Below are positions 21,026 through 30,069 of a DNA stretch of 64,000 bases, piece by piece. This stretch comes from Bathynomus jamesi. Its lineage: Eukaryota; Arthropoda; Malacostraca; Isopoda; Cirolanidae. The stretch lies in contig JAJOZX010000919.1 of the NCBI GenBank assembly GCA_023014485.1, positions 471,001 to 535,000 on the forward strand, in the 5' to 3' direction. How positions within the stretch are numbered: position 1 is the first letter of the stretch; every line of letters begins with the position of its first letter. The position numbers and the translations under genes are program-made. The notes beneath the pieces were generated by a model. That model saw nothing but the letters and a program-made list of their open reading frames with translations. It had not been told where the DNA came from and did no database searches.

Positions 21026-21161
21026 TATATATATAATATATATATATCCTTCACAAAACTTCAAAGGGAATTTAGGACAAAATTTTGCTCTGAATACTAC
21101 AAAATAATCCTTGGGCTAATATGAATTTTATATATATGCCGTGTATATGAATATGTGTATA

Positions 21162-21346
21162 CAGTAGAGCCTCGTTATTTCGCGAGATTGCGACCGAGAA
21201 TTATATATTATTGTTTTCGCAATATATCGTTCTATATATTACCGAGAAATAGTGCTTAGATCGTACTATATATAAAAAAAAATGGAGTAATTTAAGGTAC
21301 TGTGAAATAAAGAAAGCTAAATATCGAACCGTGAAATAAAGAGGGC

Positions 21347-21349
<3 letters not shown>
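21162..21349 (+). mobile_element. pogo/Tigger-like MITE
   Basis: Left end CAGTAGAGCCTCGTTATTTC, right end complement GGCCCTCTTTATTTCACGG: imperfect TIRs resembling those of pogo-type elements, next to TA on both sides. An inverted counterpart lies at 27422-27605. Confidence 0.7.
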
Positions 21350-21396
<47 letters not shown>

Positions 21397-21402
21397 TTTT
21401 TT

Positions 21403-21655
21403 CAGGAAGAACCGATTCGCCTCTATTTAAAGGGCATATCTCAGCGGAAAAAGAAAAAGTGAGAGGAAAGACAGAGGAAAAAGAAAGGGTGGAGGGGACA
21501 GTCGAAGTGGAAAAAGACCAAGGACTGCAGGGTCGAGCCCCATCATCCTTGGGTGCTAGGGCCGGGAGGGCGCACGTGAAACCTCCAGGAACAAGCACGT
21601 ACAAACGAGCACAAAGAGCACTCAAGAGCACGAGCTTAGAACCCCCTTGCGGGGA
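21403..21655. other. unassigned GC-richer segment
   Basis: Begins after a T run and ends at CCTTGCGGGG before a TA run. Purine-rich at first, then CCAGGAACAAGCACGTACAA. Not seen elsewhere in the window. Possibly part of a SINE; unidentified. Confidence 0.4.
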
Positions 21656-21789
21656 TATATATATATATATATATATATATACATTCAACTGCAAAGAACA
21701 CGCAGTATAAATAACGTAAAGAACGACGCTTGTATAGGAGATATTCCGCGCAAGACGAGAGAGAGAGAACGGAACAAATGAAAAAATGA

Positions 21790-21862
21790 GGTAACAACCT
21801 GGGAATCGAACCCGGGATCTTCCGATTGCCGGTCAGACGCGATAACCATTACACCATGGACC
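21790..21862 (-). tRNA. tRNA-like gene, array unit 1
   Basis: On the minus strand: A-box TGGTGTAATGG, anticodon arm TCTGA-CCGGCAA-TCGGA (formal anticodon GGC, but C instead of U at position 33), B-box GGTTCGATTCC, then a T6 terminator (A run at 21781-21786 on the plus strand). The acceptor strands GAGGTCCA and TGG..ACCTC pair only with a two-base bulge. Here the 3' arm has TTGTTACC instead of GTGGTTACC. More likely a Pol III tRNA-like RNA than a standard tRNA. Confidence 0.6.
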
Positions 21863-22058
21863 TCACTCTTCCAAATGCCGTAATTCTTCTACATACTCGC
21901 AGAAACCAATGCCCCAAGGGGGCACCTCCCGCATGCCGTAACATTATATACATTCAACTGCAAAGAACACGCAGTATAAATAACGTAAAGAACGACGCTT
22001 GTATAGGAGATATTCCGCGCAAGACGAGAGAGAGAGAACGGAACAAATGAAAAAATGA

Positions 22059-22131
22059 GGTAACCACCTGGGAATCGAACCCGGGATCTTCCGATTGCCG
22101 GTCAGACGCGATAACCATTACACCATGGACC
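22059..22131 (-). tRNA. tRNA-like gene, array unit 2
   Basis: Consensus unit: A-box, GGC loop preceded by C33, B-box and T6 terminator all present. Confidence 0.6.
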
Positions 22132-22327
22132 TCACTCTTCCAAATGCCGTAATTCTTCTACATACTCGCAGAAACCAATGCCCCAAGGGGGCACCTCCCG
22201 CATGCCGTAACATTATATACATTCAACTGCAAAGAACACGCAGTATAAATAACGTAAAGAACGACGCTTGTATAGGAGATATTCCGCGCAAGACGAGAGA
22301 GAGAGAACGGAACAAATGAAAAAATGA

Positions 22328-22400
22328 GGTAACCACCTGGGAATCGAACCCGGGATCTTCCGATTGCCGGTCAGACGCGATAACCATTACACCATGGACC
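22328..22400 (-). tRNA. tRNA-like gene, array unit 3
   Basis: Identical by eye to unit 2 over the 73-nt body. Confidence 0.6.
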
Positions 22401-22596
22401 TCACTCTTCCAAATGCCGTAATTCTTCTACATACTCGCAGAAACCAATGCCCCAAGGGGGCACCTCCCGCATGCCGTAACATTATATACATTCAACTGCA
22501 AAGAACACGCAGTATAAATAACGTAAAGAACGACGCTTGTATAGGAGATATTCCGCGCAAGACGAGAGAGAGAGAACGGAACAAATGAAAAAATGA

Positions 22597-22669
22597 GGTA
22601 ACCACCTGGGAATCGAACCCGGGATCTTCCGATTGCCGGTCAGACGTGATAACCATTACACCATGGACC
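22597..22669 (-). tRNA. tRNA-like gene, array unit 4
   Basis: One change from consensus, in the D-stem/anticodon junction (ATCACG for ATCGCG on the gene strand). Confidence 0.6.
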
Positions 22670-22865
22670 TCACTCTTCCAAATGCCGTAATTCTTCTACA
22701 TACTCGCAGAAACCAATGCCCCAAGGGGGCACCTCCCGCATGCCGTAACATTATATACATTCAACTGCAAAGAACACGCAGTATAAATAACGTAAAGAAC
22801 GACGCTTGTATAGGAGATATTCCGCGCAAGACGAGAGAGAGAGAACGGAACAAATGAAAAAATGA

Positions 22866-22938
22866 GGTAACCACCTGGGAATCGAACCCGGGATCTTCCG
22901 ATTGCCGGTCAGACGCGATAACCATTACACCATGGACC
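22866..22938 (-). tRNA. tRNA-like gene, array unit 5
   Basis: Consensus body with both promoter boxes and T6 terminator. Confidence 0.6.
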
Positions 22939-23134
22939 TCACTCTTCCAAATGCCGTAATTCTTCTACATACTCGCAGAAACCAATGCCCCAAGGGGGCA
23001 CCTCCCGCATGCCGTAACATTATATACATTCAACTGCAAAGAACACGCAGTATAAATAACGTAAAGAACGACGCTTGTATAGGAGATATTCCGCGCAAGA
23101 CGAGAGAGAGAGAACGGAACAAATGAAAAAATGA

Positions 23135-23207
23135 GGTAACCACCTGGGAATCGAACCCGGGATCTTCCGATTGCCGGTCAGACGCGATAACCATTACACC
23201 ATGGACC
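23135..23207 (-). tRNA. tRNA-like gene, array unit 6
   Basis: Consensus body; the unit's spacer has lost one G (AAGGGGCACC), giving a 268-bp step to unit 7. Confidence 0.6.
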
Positions 23208-23402
23208 TCACTCTTCCAAATGCCGTAATTCTTCTACATACTCGCAGAAACCAATGCCCCAAGGGGCACCTCCCGCATGCCGTAACATTATATACATTCA
23301 ACTGCAAAGAACACGCAGTATAAATAACGTAAAGAACGACGCTTGTATAGGAGATATTCCGCGCAAGACGAGAGAGAGAGAACGGAACAAATGAAAAAAT
23401 GA

Positions 23403-23475
23403 GGTAACCACCTGGGAATCGAACCCGGGATCTTCCGATTGCCGGTCAGACGCGATAACCATTACACCATGGACC
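23403..23475 (-). tRNA. tRNA-like gene, array unit 7
   Basis: Consensus body; last unit before the inversion. Its upstream spacer is cut at 23634. Confidence 0.6.
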
Positions 23476-23681
23476 TCACTCTTCCAAATGCCGTAATTCT
23501 TCTACATACTCGCAGAAACCAATGCCCCAAGGGGGCACCTCCCGCATGCCGTAACATTATATACATTCAACTGCAAAGAACACGCAGTATAAATAACGTA
23601 AAGAACGACGCTTGTATAGGAGATATTCCGCGCATTGGTTTCTGCGAGTATGTAGAAGAATTACGGCATTTGGAAGAGTGA

Positions 23682-23754
23682 GGTCCATGGTGTAATGGTT
23701 ATCGCGTCTGACCGGCAATCGGAAGATCCCGGGTTCGATTCCCAGGTGGTTACC
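23682..23754 (+). tRNA. tRNA-like gene, array unit 8 (inverted)
   Basis: Same 73-nt body on the plus strand, with T6 at about 23759-23764. First unit after the orientation flip; it shares a head-to-head spacer with unit 7. Confidence 0.6.
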
Positions 23755-23950
23755 TCATTTTTTCATTTGTTCCGTTCTCTCTCTCTCGTCTTGCGCGGAA
23801 TATCTCCTATACAAGCGTCGTTCTTTACGTTATTTATACTGCGTGTTCTTTGCAGTTGAATGTATATAATGTTACGGCATGCGGGAGGTGCCCCCTTGGG
23901 GCATTGGTTTCTGCGAGTATGTAGAAGAATTACGGCATTTGGAAGAGTGA

Positions 23951-24023
23951 GGTCCATGGTGTAATGGTTATCGCGTCTGACCGGCAATCGGAAGATCCCG
24001 GGTTCGATTCCCAGGTGGTTACC
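23951..24023 (+). tRNA. tRNA-like gene, array unit 9 (inverted)
   Basis: Consensus body with T6 terminator; the array ends about 75 bp further on at a TA run. Confidence 0.6.
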
Positions 24024-24117
24024 TCATTTTTTCATTTGTTCCGTTCTCTCTCTCTCGTCTTGCGCGGAATATCTCCTATACAAGCGTCGTTCTTTACGAT
24101 ATATATATATATATATT

Positions 24118-24430
24118 ATATATAGCTGAATGACCGCTGTGAAGGCGGAGCAAATTCCCCCCGAACACAACCTAGGGTGGACGGGGAGAGACAAGTGTAT
24201 TACTAAAACCTTCCCTGCTTCTCCCTTAATATGTATACTAACTCTGGAACAATTACCATAGCCGTTTATGGGACCCCACTTCTCACTCCCCCCGCTATGG
24301 GGAGGAGCTGTGAGGGACGGGTGTGCTACTAAAACCTTCCCTGGTTCTCCCTTGTGCATACTAAATTTGGTGCGGATTACCCTAGCCCGTTTAGGTGTAT
24401 AAACGAACATAGAACAGACAGACAGACATC
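24118..24430 (-). repeat. dimeric dispersed repeat
   Basis: In reverse complement two related halves each contain ACGGCTA.GGTAAT, TTAGTAT.CA, AGGGAGAA.CAGGGAAGGT and TTTAGTA..CAC. The half at 24118-24235 recurs inverted at 27262-27378, and a diverged version lies at 9340-9495. Confidence 0.75.
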
Positions 24431-24435
24431 GTCCC

Positions 24436-24479
<44 letters not shown>

Positions 24480-24484
<5 letters not shown>

Positions 24485-25519
24485 ACTTATTTCTTGGAAA
24501 TTTCAGTTTTTAGTAAATAATAAAACCAGTGAAATATAAGACACTTTATTTAATATCAAAGATTTCGATAAAGTCCCTTAAAATCATTGGTGCAAATATT
24601 AAACTGTTTACATTTTGAGAAATAAAATATAATAGAATTTAATAAAAATATAAAAAAAAAAAATAAATAAAATTAACGTATATACCAAATTTAATGTTAG
24701 TGAAGTTGTTGCAATGTTAGAAATACCACAGATTTATTATAAGTCTTGGTGAACATTTATCTTGAAAATATGGGGATGTATACGATGATATAATTCTGGA
24801 TTTTTTGTTCGTTTCCTGGAGGTGCCTCATTTTTCATTTGTTCGTTCTCTCTCCTCATCTTGTTCGGACGCTCTTCTACCCAAGCGTCGTTCTTTATATA
24901 TATATAATTATATAGACACATGATATCTGCATATAAATATGAATAAATCATTCTATGTATATATTGTACACATATATTGCATAATTGGGTAAATGTCTAT
25001 ATCCCACCCATACAAAATGGGTGATGGGTATTTGCAAGAAAACTGTACGTGATGAGAAAAAAATGGATGTGATTTTTGGATTCAGCATCCTTGAATTGAT
25101 GAAAAACAATTATGTATGTTGAAACATCAGATATGTCGCATACCAGTGATACGTCACTCTTTTTCGAAAAGAATTCATATTTTGAGGAAAAAATCCAGAA
25201 TTATATTATCGTATACATCCCCATATTTTGAAGATAAATTTTCACCAAAATTTATAATAAATATGTGGTATTTCTAACATTGCAACAACTTCACTAACAT
25301 TAAATTTGGTATATACGTTAATTTTATTTTATTTTATTTTTTATATTTATTAAATTCTATTATATTTTATTTCTCAAAATGTAAAACTTAAAACAGTTTA
25401 ATATTTGCAGCAATGATTTTAAGGGACTTTATCAAAATCTCTGATACTAAATAAAAATGTCTTATATTTCACTGGTTTTATTATTTATTATAAAACTGAA
25501 ATTTCCAAGAAATAAGTCC

Positions 25520-25522
<3 letters not shown>
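24480..25522. mobile_element. fold-back element with about 330-bp terminal inverted repeats
   Basis: Left arm 24480-24805 (TAAGGACTTATTTCTTGG...ATAATTCTGGATTTTT) is matched in reverse complement by 25188-25522. TA microsatellites flank both ends. The loop contains a diverged piece of the tRNA-array spacer (TCATTTGTTCGTTCTCTCT to AAGCGTCGTTCTTTA, 24833-24897). No transposase. Confidence 0.88.
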
Positions 25523-25560
<38 letters not shown>

Positions 25561-25564
<4 letters not shown>

Positions 25565-25990
25565 GTGCTATGAAAATTTGGTCTCAGAAAATAACTAAAA
25601 AATATGTACTACAAATTTATAAGATTTATTTAGTAACGAAATTAACTTAAAATATGTACTAAAAATTGCTAAGGTTTATTAAGTATTAGGACGAATTAAA
25701 TATTTGGTCTTAAACACAAACTAACGAAAATATCACAACTTAACCTAACCAATCATCAAGGGCGTACAGTTGACCTAACCGGGCATTCAATTAACCTAAC
25801 AGGTTAATATTGGTTATTTCACCTAAATATCTTCTGATCTTTTCGTATTAGACACTCACTGTCACGTATTAGGCACTCACTGATGTACGGGGCTCCAATA
25901 AACCTTAGCCCCCCAGCCCATGGCCTAAACCATTAGAGGTACAGTAAACTAAACATACCTTACAAAAGAGAATTTAATCCTGCATTTAAT
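25561..25990. other. AT-rich flank of the DD37E transposase
   Basis: Apart from the TTAACCTAACC block there is no recognisable feature. A TIR matching the far side (27100-27230) was sought and not found. Confidence 0.45.
25725..25803 (+). repeat. CTAACGAAAATAT/TTAACCTAACC motif block (single arm)
   Basis: ACTAACGAAAATATCACAAC, TTAACCTAACCAATCATCAA, GGGCGTACAGTTGACC and TAACCGGGCATTCAATTAAC occur in this order. The same string forms the arms of fold-backs at 49911-50114 and 56360-56580. Confidence 0.85.
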
Positions 25991-25999
25991 GAGAAACAA

Positions 26000-27094
26000 T
26001 TAAAACTTGGCGTTCCCGCCATTGGCTTCCAAGACAGCCTGAATTCGCTTTGGGTAGCTTGCCAAAAGTGATGTGAATAGATCTTGATCGTTACGCAAAT
26101 TTGCTAAAACAGTTTCAATGTGTTGCGTCATTGTATCCTTCGAAAATCGATTTGCTGCAGGTTCTTGAAACAAGATACATTCAACCTTGTCCTTTATAAC
26201 TGATCCAATGTGTTCATAGACGTTCAGGTCAGGAGAATTTCCTGGCCATTCTTCATTTCCAAAGAAATCGATATCATGGTTCCGCAACAACTGTTGAGTG
26301 GCTAATGTCTTAAAGCAGGGGGCCTTATCGTGCAGAAGTGTGACCTGATCGACATCCATAACATTGTTTGGGTTTCTTAGAAAAGGAATGACATGCTGGG
26401 ATAGAATAATATCACGAAAATACTGTCCATCCCAACTCTGACCATTTGGCTTCAGCACTCACATGAGCTTCTTTGCAGTGAACAAAACAAACACACCAAC
26501 ACAGACTGGACTTTGTAATAATTCGCGATAATGTTCATTGTCATCGATTTCATCTGGTGTTGTGGCCCACACTCGATCATTTTGGTAGTTAGGCCGACGT
26601 GTTACGTAAACAAAAAATTCATCGGAGACAGCTAAATGCATAAAATCATCCACATCCCAATCTTCAAGATAATGGGCAAACCACATTTTATCATCGATGT
26701 TAAGTTGAGTTTTTCTTGGCTTTGGAAGTTCATGCCAAGGCTTTAAACCTTGCCTATGACGGTACAATCGAATGATCTCGCCATTAACGATCTTTCCTCT
26801 CAACACTTCGATCTCTCTAGAAAGTTCAGCACAGCTGTTTTTCCGCTTACGCGTACCGCTTTCAATGATGTCCTTTGTTTCCTGAGAGAGTGGCAAATTT
26901 GAGCGCCCAGATTTGGTTGTATTCATTTCACATTCATCCAAAGTTTTATTCCAATTTCTTTTGACGAAGTGCTTACTTCTTCGCAACGTTTTGGCAACCC
27001 ATGAACGTATTATAAAGGTGGCTCCAGCATCACGAGCTTCCCGAAATGTTATTGCTCGTATGCGATCTATCACACGTTGCCTCCGAATCACCAA
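26000..27094 (-). pseudogene. DD37E-type Tc1/mariner transposase, one in-frame stop
   Basis: About 363 codons from MVIRRQRVIDRIRAITFREA to GGNAKF, broken only by TGA at 26459-26461 where KKLM-stop-VLKPNGQSWDG suggests a lost Trp. Order: N-terminal helix-turn-helix (VAKTLRRSKHFVKRNWNK), GRSNLPLSQETKDIIESGTR, LYRHRQGLKPWHELPKPRKT, then the catalytic triad. D1 is in HLAVSDEFFVYVTRRP, D2 in VTLLHDKAPCFK, E in GNSPDLNVYEHIGS. I count 37 residues between D2 and E, which fits DD37E. Length fits a complete IS630/Tc1/mariner transposase. It would bind TIRs and cut and paste at TA. No TIRs seen, and the TGA inactivates it unless read through. Confidence 0.88.
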
Positions 27095-27234
27095 TTAATT
27101 GAGAAGCCATTATATTATCACTTTATCAGCTAGAGTAATTTTAATACCTGCAATAAATAAAGAATTTTATGTATTTTTATAATCACTAAAAACTATTTCG
27201 ATATAAGTAAACATGTAAGCTGCAAATGGGGGGG

Positions 27235-27378
27235 GAAGGGCTAAGGTTTTTTGGAACCCCTTACATATTAAGGGAGAACCAGGGAAGGTTTTAGTAACAC
27301 ACTTGTCTCTCTCCGTCCACCCTAGGTTGTGTGTTCGGGGGGAATTTGCTCCGCCTTCACAGCGGTCATTCAGCTATA
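27235..27378 (+). repeat. inverted counterpart of 24118-24235
   Basis: ATTAAGGGAGAACCAGGGAA, GGTTTTAGTAACACACTTGT and CGTCCACCCTAGGTTGTG match the other locus in reverse complement. Continues into a TA run and then the right arm of the 0.66-kb inverted duplication. Confidence 0.85.
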
Positions 27379-27417
27379 TATATATATATATATATACAGT
27401 ATATAATATATATATAT

Positions 27418-27710
27418 ATATTAGGCCCTCTTTATTTCACGGTGCGAAATTTAGCTTTCTTTATTTCACGGCCCCCTAAATTACTCATTTTTTTTATATA
27501 GTACGGTCTAAGCACTATTTCTCGGTAATATATAGAACGATATATTGCAAAAACAATATTATGTAATTCTCGGTCCCACTCTCGCGAAATAACGAGGCTC
27601 TACTGTATACACATATACACGGTATATATAAAATTCATATTAGCCCAAGGATTATTTTGTAGTATTCAGAGCAAAATTTTGTCCTAAATTCCCTTTGAAG
27701 TTTTGTGAAG

Positions 27711-27750
<40 letters not shown>

Positions 27751-28075
27751 GCCTTGATGGTGTAGTGGTTAGCGTCATTGACTACGAATCCATCGGCCCC
27801 GGGTTTGAGACCCGGTGACGGCAGGCGGCCGAGCTGTTCATCCTTCCACACAGTAAAGAAAGTGGTTGGTAGATAACTGGATACCCTGGGTGGCCTAGTG
27901 GTTAAGACGCTGGGCTGCTGGTGGGGCGTGGTTCGGATTCCTCGTTAAACTGTAGGTCGAAGATGGAGAGAAAAGCTTGACCTTCGTCAGAATGAACAAT
28001 TCGGGCGGAAGCAAACCAAAGGTTATATATAGGGTGGCGCAAAATTCACGTATCATAGGAATTTTCAGTGTTGAT
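27418..28075 (-). repeat. right arm of the 0.66-kb inverted duplication
   Basis: Reverse complement of 20690-21352, containing the pogo-like MITE (27422-27605), a (CA)n run at 27716-27749 that replaces the (TA)n of the other arm, the SINE, and the mariner end. Confidence 0.88.
27752..28020 (+). repeat. composite tRNA-derived SINE
   Basis: GGTGTAGTGGTTAGCGTCAT and GGGTTTGAGACCCGG give a good A-box and B-box. A second tRNA-like half follows with TGGCCTAGTGGTTAAGAC and GTGGTTCGGATTCC. The best preserved copy of the family in this window. Confidence 0.85.
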
Positions 28076-28082
28076 TATAATA

Positions 28083-29283
28083 CAGGGTGTCCCATAAGTC
28101 CGGCATCATAGGAAAAATAATTAAAAAAGGCAAAACAAAAGCTTTTATTTACAGAAAGTGCTCAATATGTCCACCATTGTTTTCAATACACAAATTCAGA
28201 CGTGATACCCAGTCAGCAAGCACACGGTGAATGATGTCAGGAGTAATGATGTTACATGCCCCAATAATGCGCTGCCGCAAATGTTCAACACACTTAATTT
28301 TCTCTGCGTATACCAGCGCTTTCAAGTGGCCCCAGAGATAAAAATCTAGTGGCGTGAGATCCGGGCTTCTAGCTGGCCATTCCACAGGCCCTCGACGTCC
28401 TATTCAATGACCAGGGAATTGTTGGTACAGGTATTCCCTTACTTGGGTGCTTTAATGTGCAGGAGCGCCGTCTTGCTGGAACCATGTTGGGAAATTTCCT
28501 TCTTCGTTCAAGACAGTGGGAAATGCTTCTTCCTTGAGCATACGTAGGTGACATGTTCATCGAAAAAGAGGGGGCCTATGATGCGATCCTTCCAAATGCC
28601 ACACCATACCATCACCCGAGATGCACCTTGTTCCTTTGAAGAGGTATACCAGTGAGGGTTGTTTTGAGACCAGTAGCGGGTGTTCTGTCGATTTACCTCA
28701 CCATTTCCATAAAAAACAGCCTCGTCACTGAACAGAATGGTGGACGGGAAATTGGCATCCCGAGCATATTGTTCCGTAGCCCTTTCACAAAATTCCTTCC
28801 GCCGGTCGGGATCATCTTCGCTTAATTTCTGTAGGATCTGAAGTTTATATGGATGCCATTTGTGAGCCTGAAGAATGCGATGGATGCTACTTTTCGACAC
28901 TCATGTCTCGGCGGACAATCGCCGAAGAGATTTATTGTGACTTCTGTTAAAATGAGCCAGGATAGCAGTCGCTGTATCATCGTCAGTGGGCTTCCTTGAA
29001 GGTCCACTGCGTAGTTTATCTTCTATGGATCCTGTTTCCTTAAACTTTGCAACAAGTCTGCTAACACAACTCTGTGTTATTGGCTCGCGGTCTGGATGCA
29101 GTCTGTTAAATTCAGCAGCGGCCTCTCTTTGACTCCGATTTCCTATGAGTAGAATTATCTGGATTCGTTCTTCTTTGCTCACAGACATTATGGCCTGTAG
29201 AAAGAGAAAAATATGAATTATGGTTTGTAGAAATAGAAAAAATATGAATTTCTCCTATGATGCCGGACTTATGGGACACCCTG
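28083..29283 (-). mobile_element. near-complete DD41D Tc1/mariner-like element
   Basis: TIRs CAGGGTGTCCCATAAGTCCG GCATCATAGGA and the complement at 29252-29283, flanked by TA on both sides (28081-28082, 29284-29285). 1.2 kb, the normal size for the group, with one transposase on the minus strand. Inserted in the fold-back described above. Confidence 0.92.
28149..29188 (-). pseudogene. DD41D Tc1/mariner transposase with three in-frame stops
   Basis: Starts MSVSKEERIQIILLIGNRSQ just inside the right TIR. Order: DUF4817-type helix-turn-helix (QSCVSRLVAKFKETGSIED), second helix-turn-helix (LRRLSAET, stop at about 28902, MSKSSIHRILQAHKWHPYK), linker DDPDRRKEFCE, D1 in TILFSDEAVFYGNGEV, D2 in WFQQDGAPAH, then stops at about 28454 and 28406 (the second in place of the Trp of GHWIGRRG), and the third acidic residue in RSPDLTPLDFYLWG. 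I count 41 residues between D2 and the Asp of PLD. It ends NNGGHIEHFL. Length matches an intact transposase; the stops inactivate it. Confidence 0.9.
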
Positions 29284-29700
29284 TATATTATTTTTTTCTT
29301 TTAGATAGAGGATGACTGCGAAATTAACAATAGACGAGAGGGTGAGCTTCATTTTAATGTATGGAATACCAGGTACAACAAATCAATGAATCGGTATAGA
29401 ATTTAAATTCTGTACCGATTCATCGATTTGTTGTACCTGGTATTCCATACATTAAAACCAAGCTCACCCTCTCAGCTATTGTTAATTTCGCAGCCATCCC
29501 CTACCTAAAAGAAAAAAAATTTATGTATTATATAATTAACACTAAAAATTCTTATGATGCGCGACTTTTGCGCCACCCTGTATAGTGTATATATAATTTT
29601 GAAATTACTTCAATTCTGTATCGCATTCACCTTTCATATTTTGAAGTCGAAATTTCAAAAGAAAATGTTTGAATAGGTTCGCGTATGATATGTATTCCAG

Positions 29701-29701
<1 letters not shown>

Positions 29702-29772
<71 letters not shown>
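29702..29772. repeat. (TA)n microsatellite
   Basis: Marks the left edge of the composite Penelope-like element. Confidence 0.95.
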
Positions 29773-29775
<3 letters not shown>

Positions 29776-29814
29776 CCAGAACATCAGAGAAAAATAAACA
29801 TTTCTTCAAACTTT

Positions 29815-29870
29815 AATCGATACGGACGTTTCGGAATGTACTCATTCCATCTTCAGGGCTAAAACAATAA
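29815..29870 (-). ncRNA. hammerhead-ribozyme-like motif
   Basis: On the minus strand CCCTGAAGA, T, GGAAT, loop GAGTAC, ATTCC, GAAACGTC: box CUGANGA, a 5-bp stem II and box GAAAC, again with one extra U before stem II. Antisense to the RT of the element it starts. Known for Penelope-like elements; activity not shown. Confidence 0.6.
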
Positions 29871-30069
29871 AAGACTGGTTTTAAATATAAAATAAGTTGG
29901 ATTAATGACCAATTTAACCCTTCCGCTGCTAACTTAAATTGAAGGATTTTCGCTACATGCGCCACAAAAAAAGAAAAAAAAAGGTGTTCGGAAAAAACTT
30001 GCCTTATGAAATAATAGCAAACTGTACAGAATGTCCACAATGTCTTGTCACCCCAGTAAAGTACTTGGT

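Larger units (their letters stand above)
20690..21352 (+). repeat. left arm of a 0.66-kb inverted duplication
   Basis: The whole segment, from the GGGTGGCGCAAAA-type mariner end through the SINE and the pogo-like MITE, recurs in reverse complement at 27418-28075. Interior order is preserved; microsatellite lengths and scattered bases differ. It brackets the tRNA-like array. Confidence 0.88.
21656..24100. repeat. tandem array of 269-bp units each carrying a tRNA-like gene; orientation flips at 23634
   Basis: Seven units read with the tRNA-like gene on the minus strand (period 269; the sixth is one base shorter), followed without spacer by two units in the opposite orientation. Units are almost identical: the changes seen are AACAACC for AACCACC in unit 1, GACGTGAT for GACGCGAT in unit 4, and one missing G in unit 6. 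Each unit also holds a GA-rich block, GCGCGGAATATCTCC, and a 70-bp spacer with CTCGCAGAAACC. The open frames across each unit are by-products of the repetition. Confidence 0.95.
28031..29579. mobile_element. fold-back mariner derivative, interrupted by a second mariner
   Basis: Outer ends AGGGTGGCGCAAAATTCACG and (complement) AGGGTGGCGCAAAAGTCGCG. Removing the mariner at 28083-29283 leaves a palindrome of about 345 bp whose arms each encode the same transposase start (MTAKLTIDERVSFILMYGIP), once on each strand, meeting near 29403. The right arm, 29405-29579, is uninterrupted. Confidence 0.85.

Noticed and set aside
21790..21862. Plain tRNA-Ala(GGC) annotation
   Set aside because: C33, a bulged acceptor stem and a mismatched T-stem argue against a standard tRNA; kept as tRNA-like.
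21826..23987. Repeated 74-codon frame beginning MPVRRDNHYTMDLTLPNAVI, conserved in every array unit
   Set aside because: Its conservation is explained by unit identity; it lies antisense across the tRNA-like gene, and frame length equals what one repeat allows.
21656..24100. Regularly spaced near-identical repeats suggesting a CRISPR array
   Set aside because: Spacers are identical too, the unit is 269 bp, and the sequence is clearly from an animal genome.
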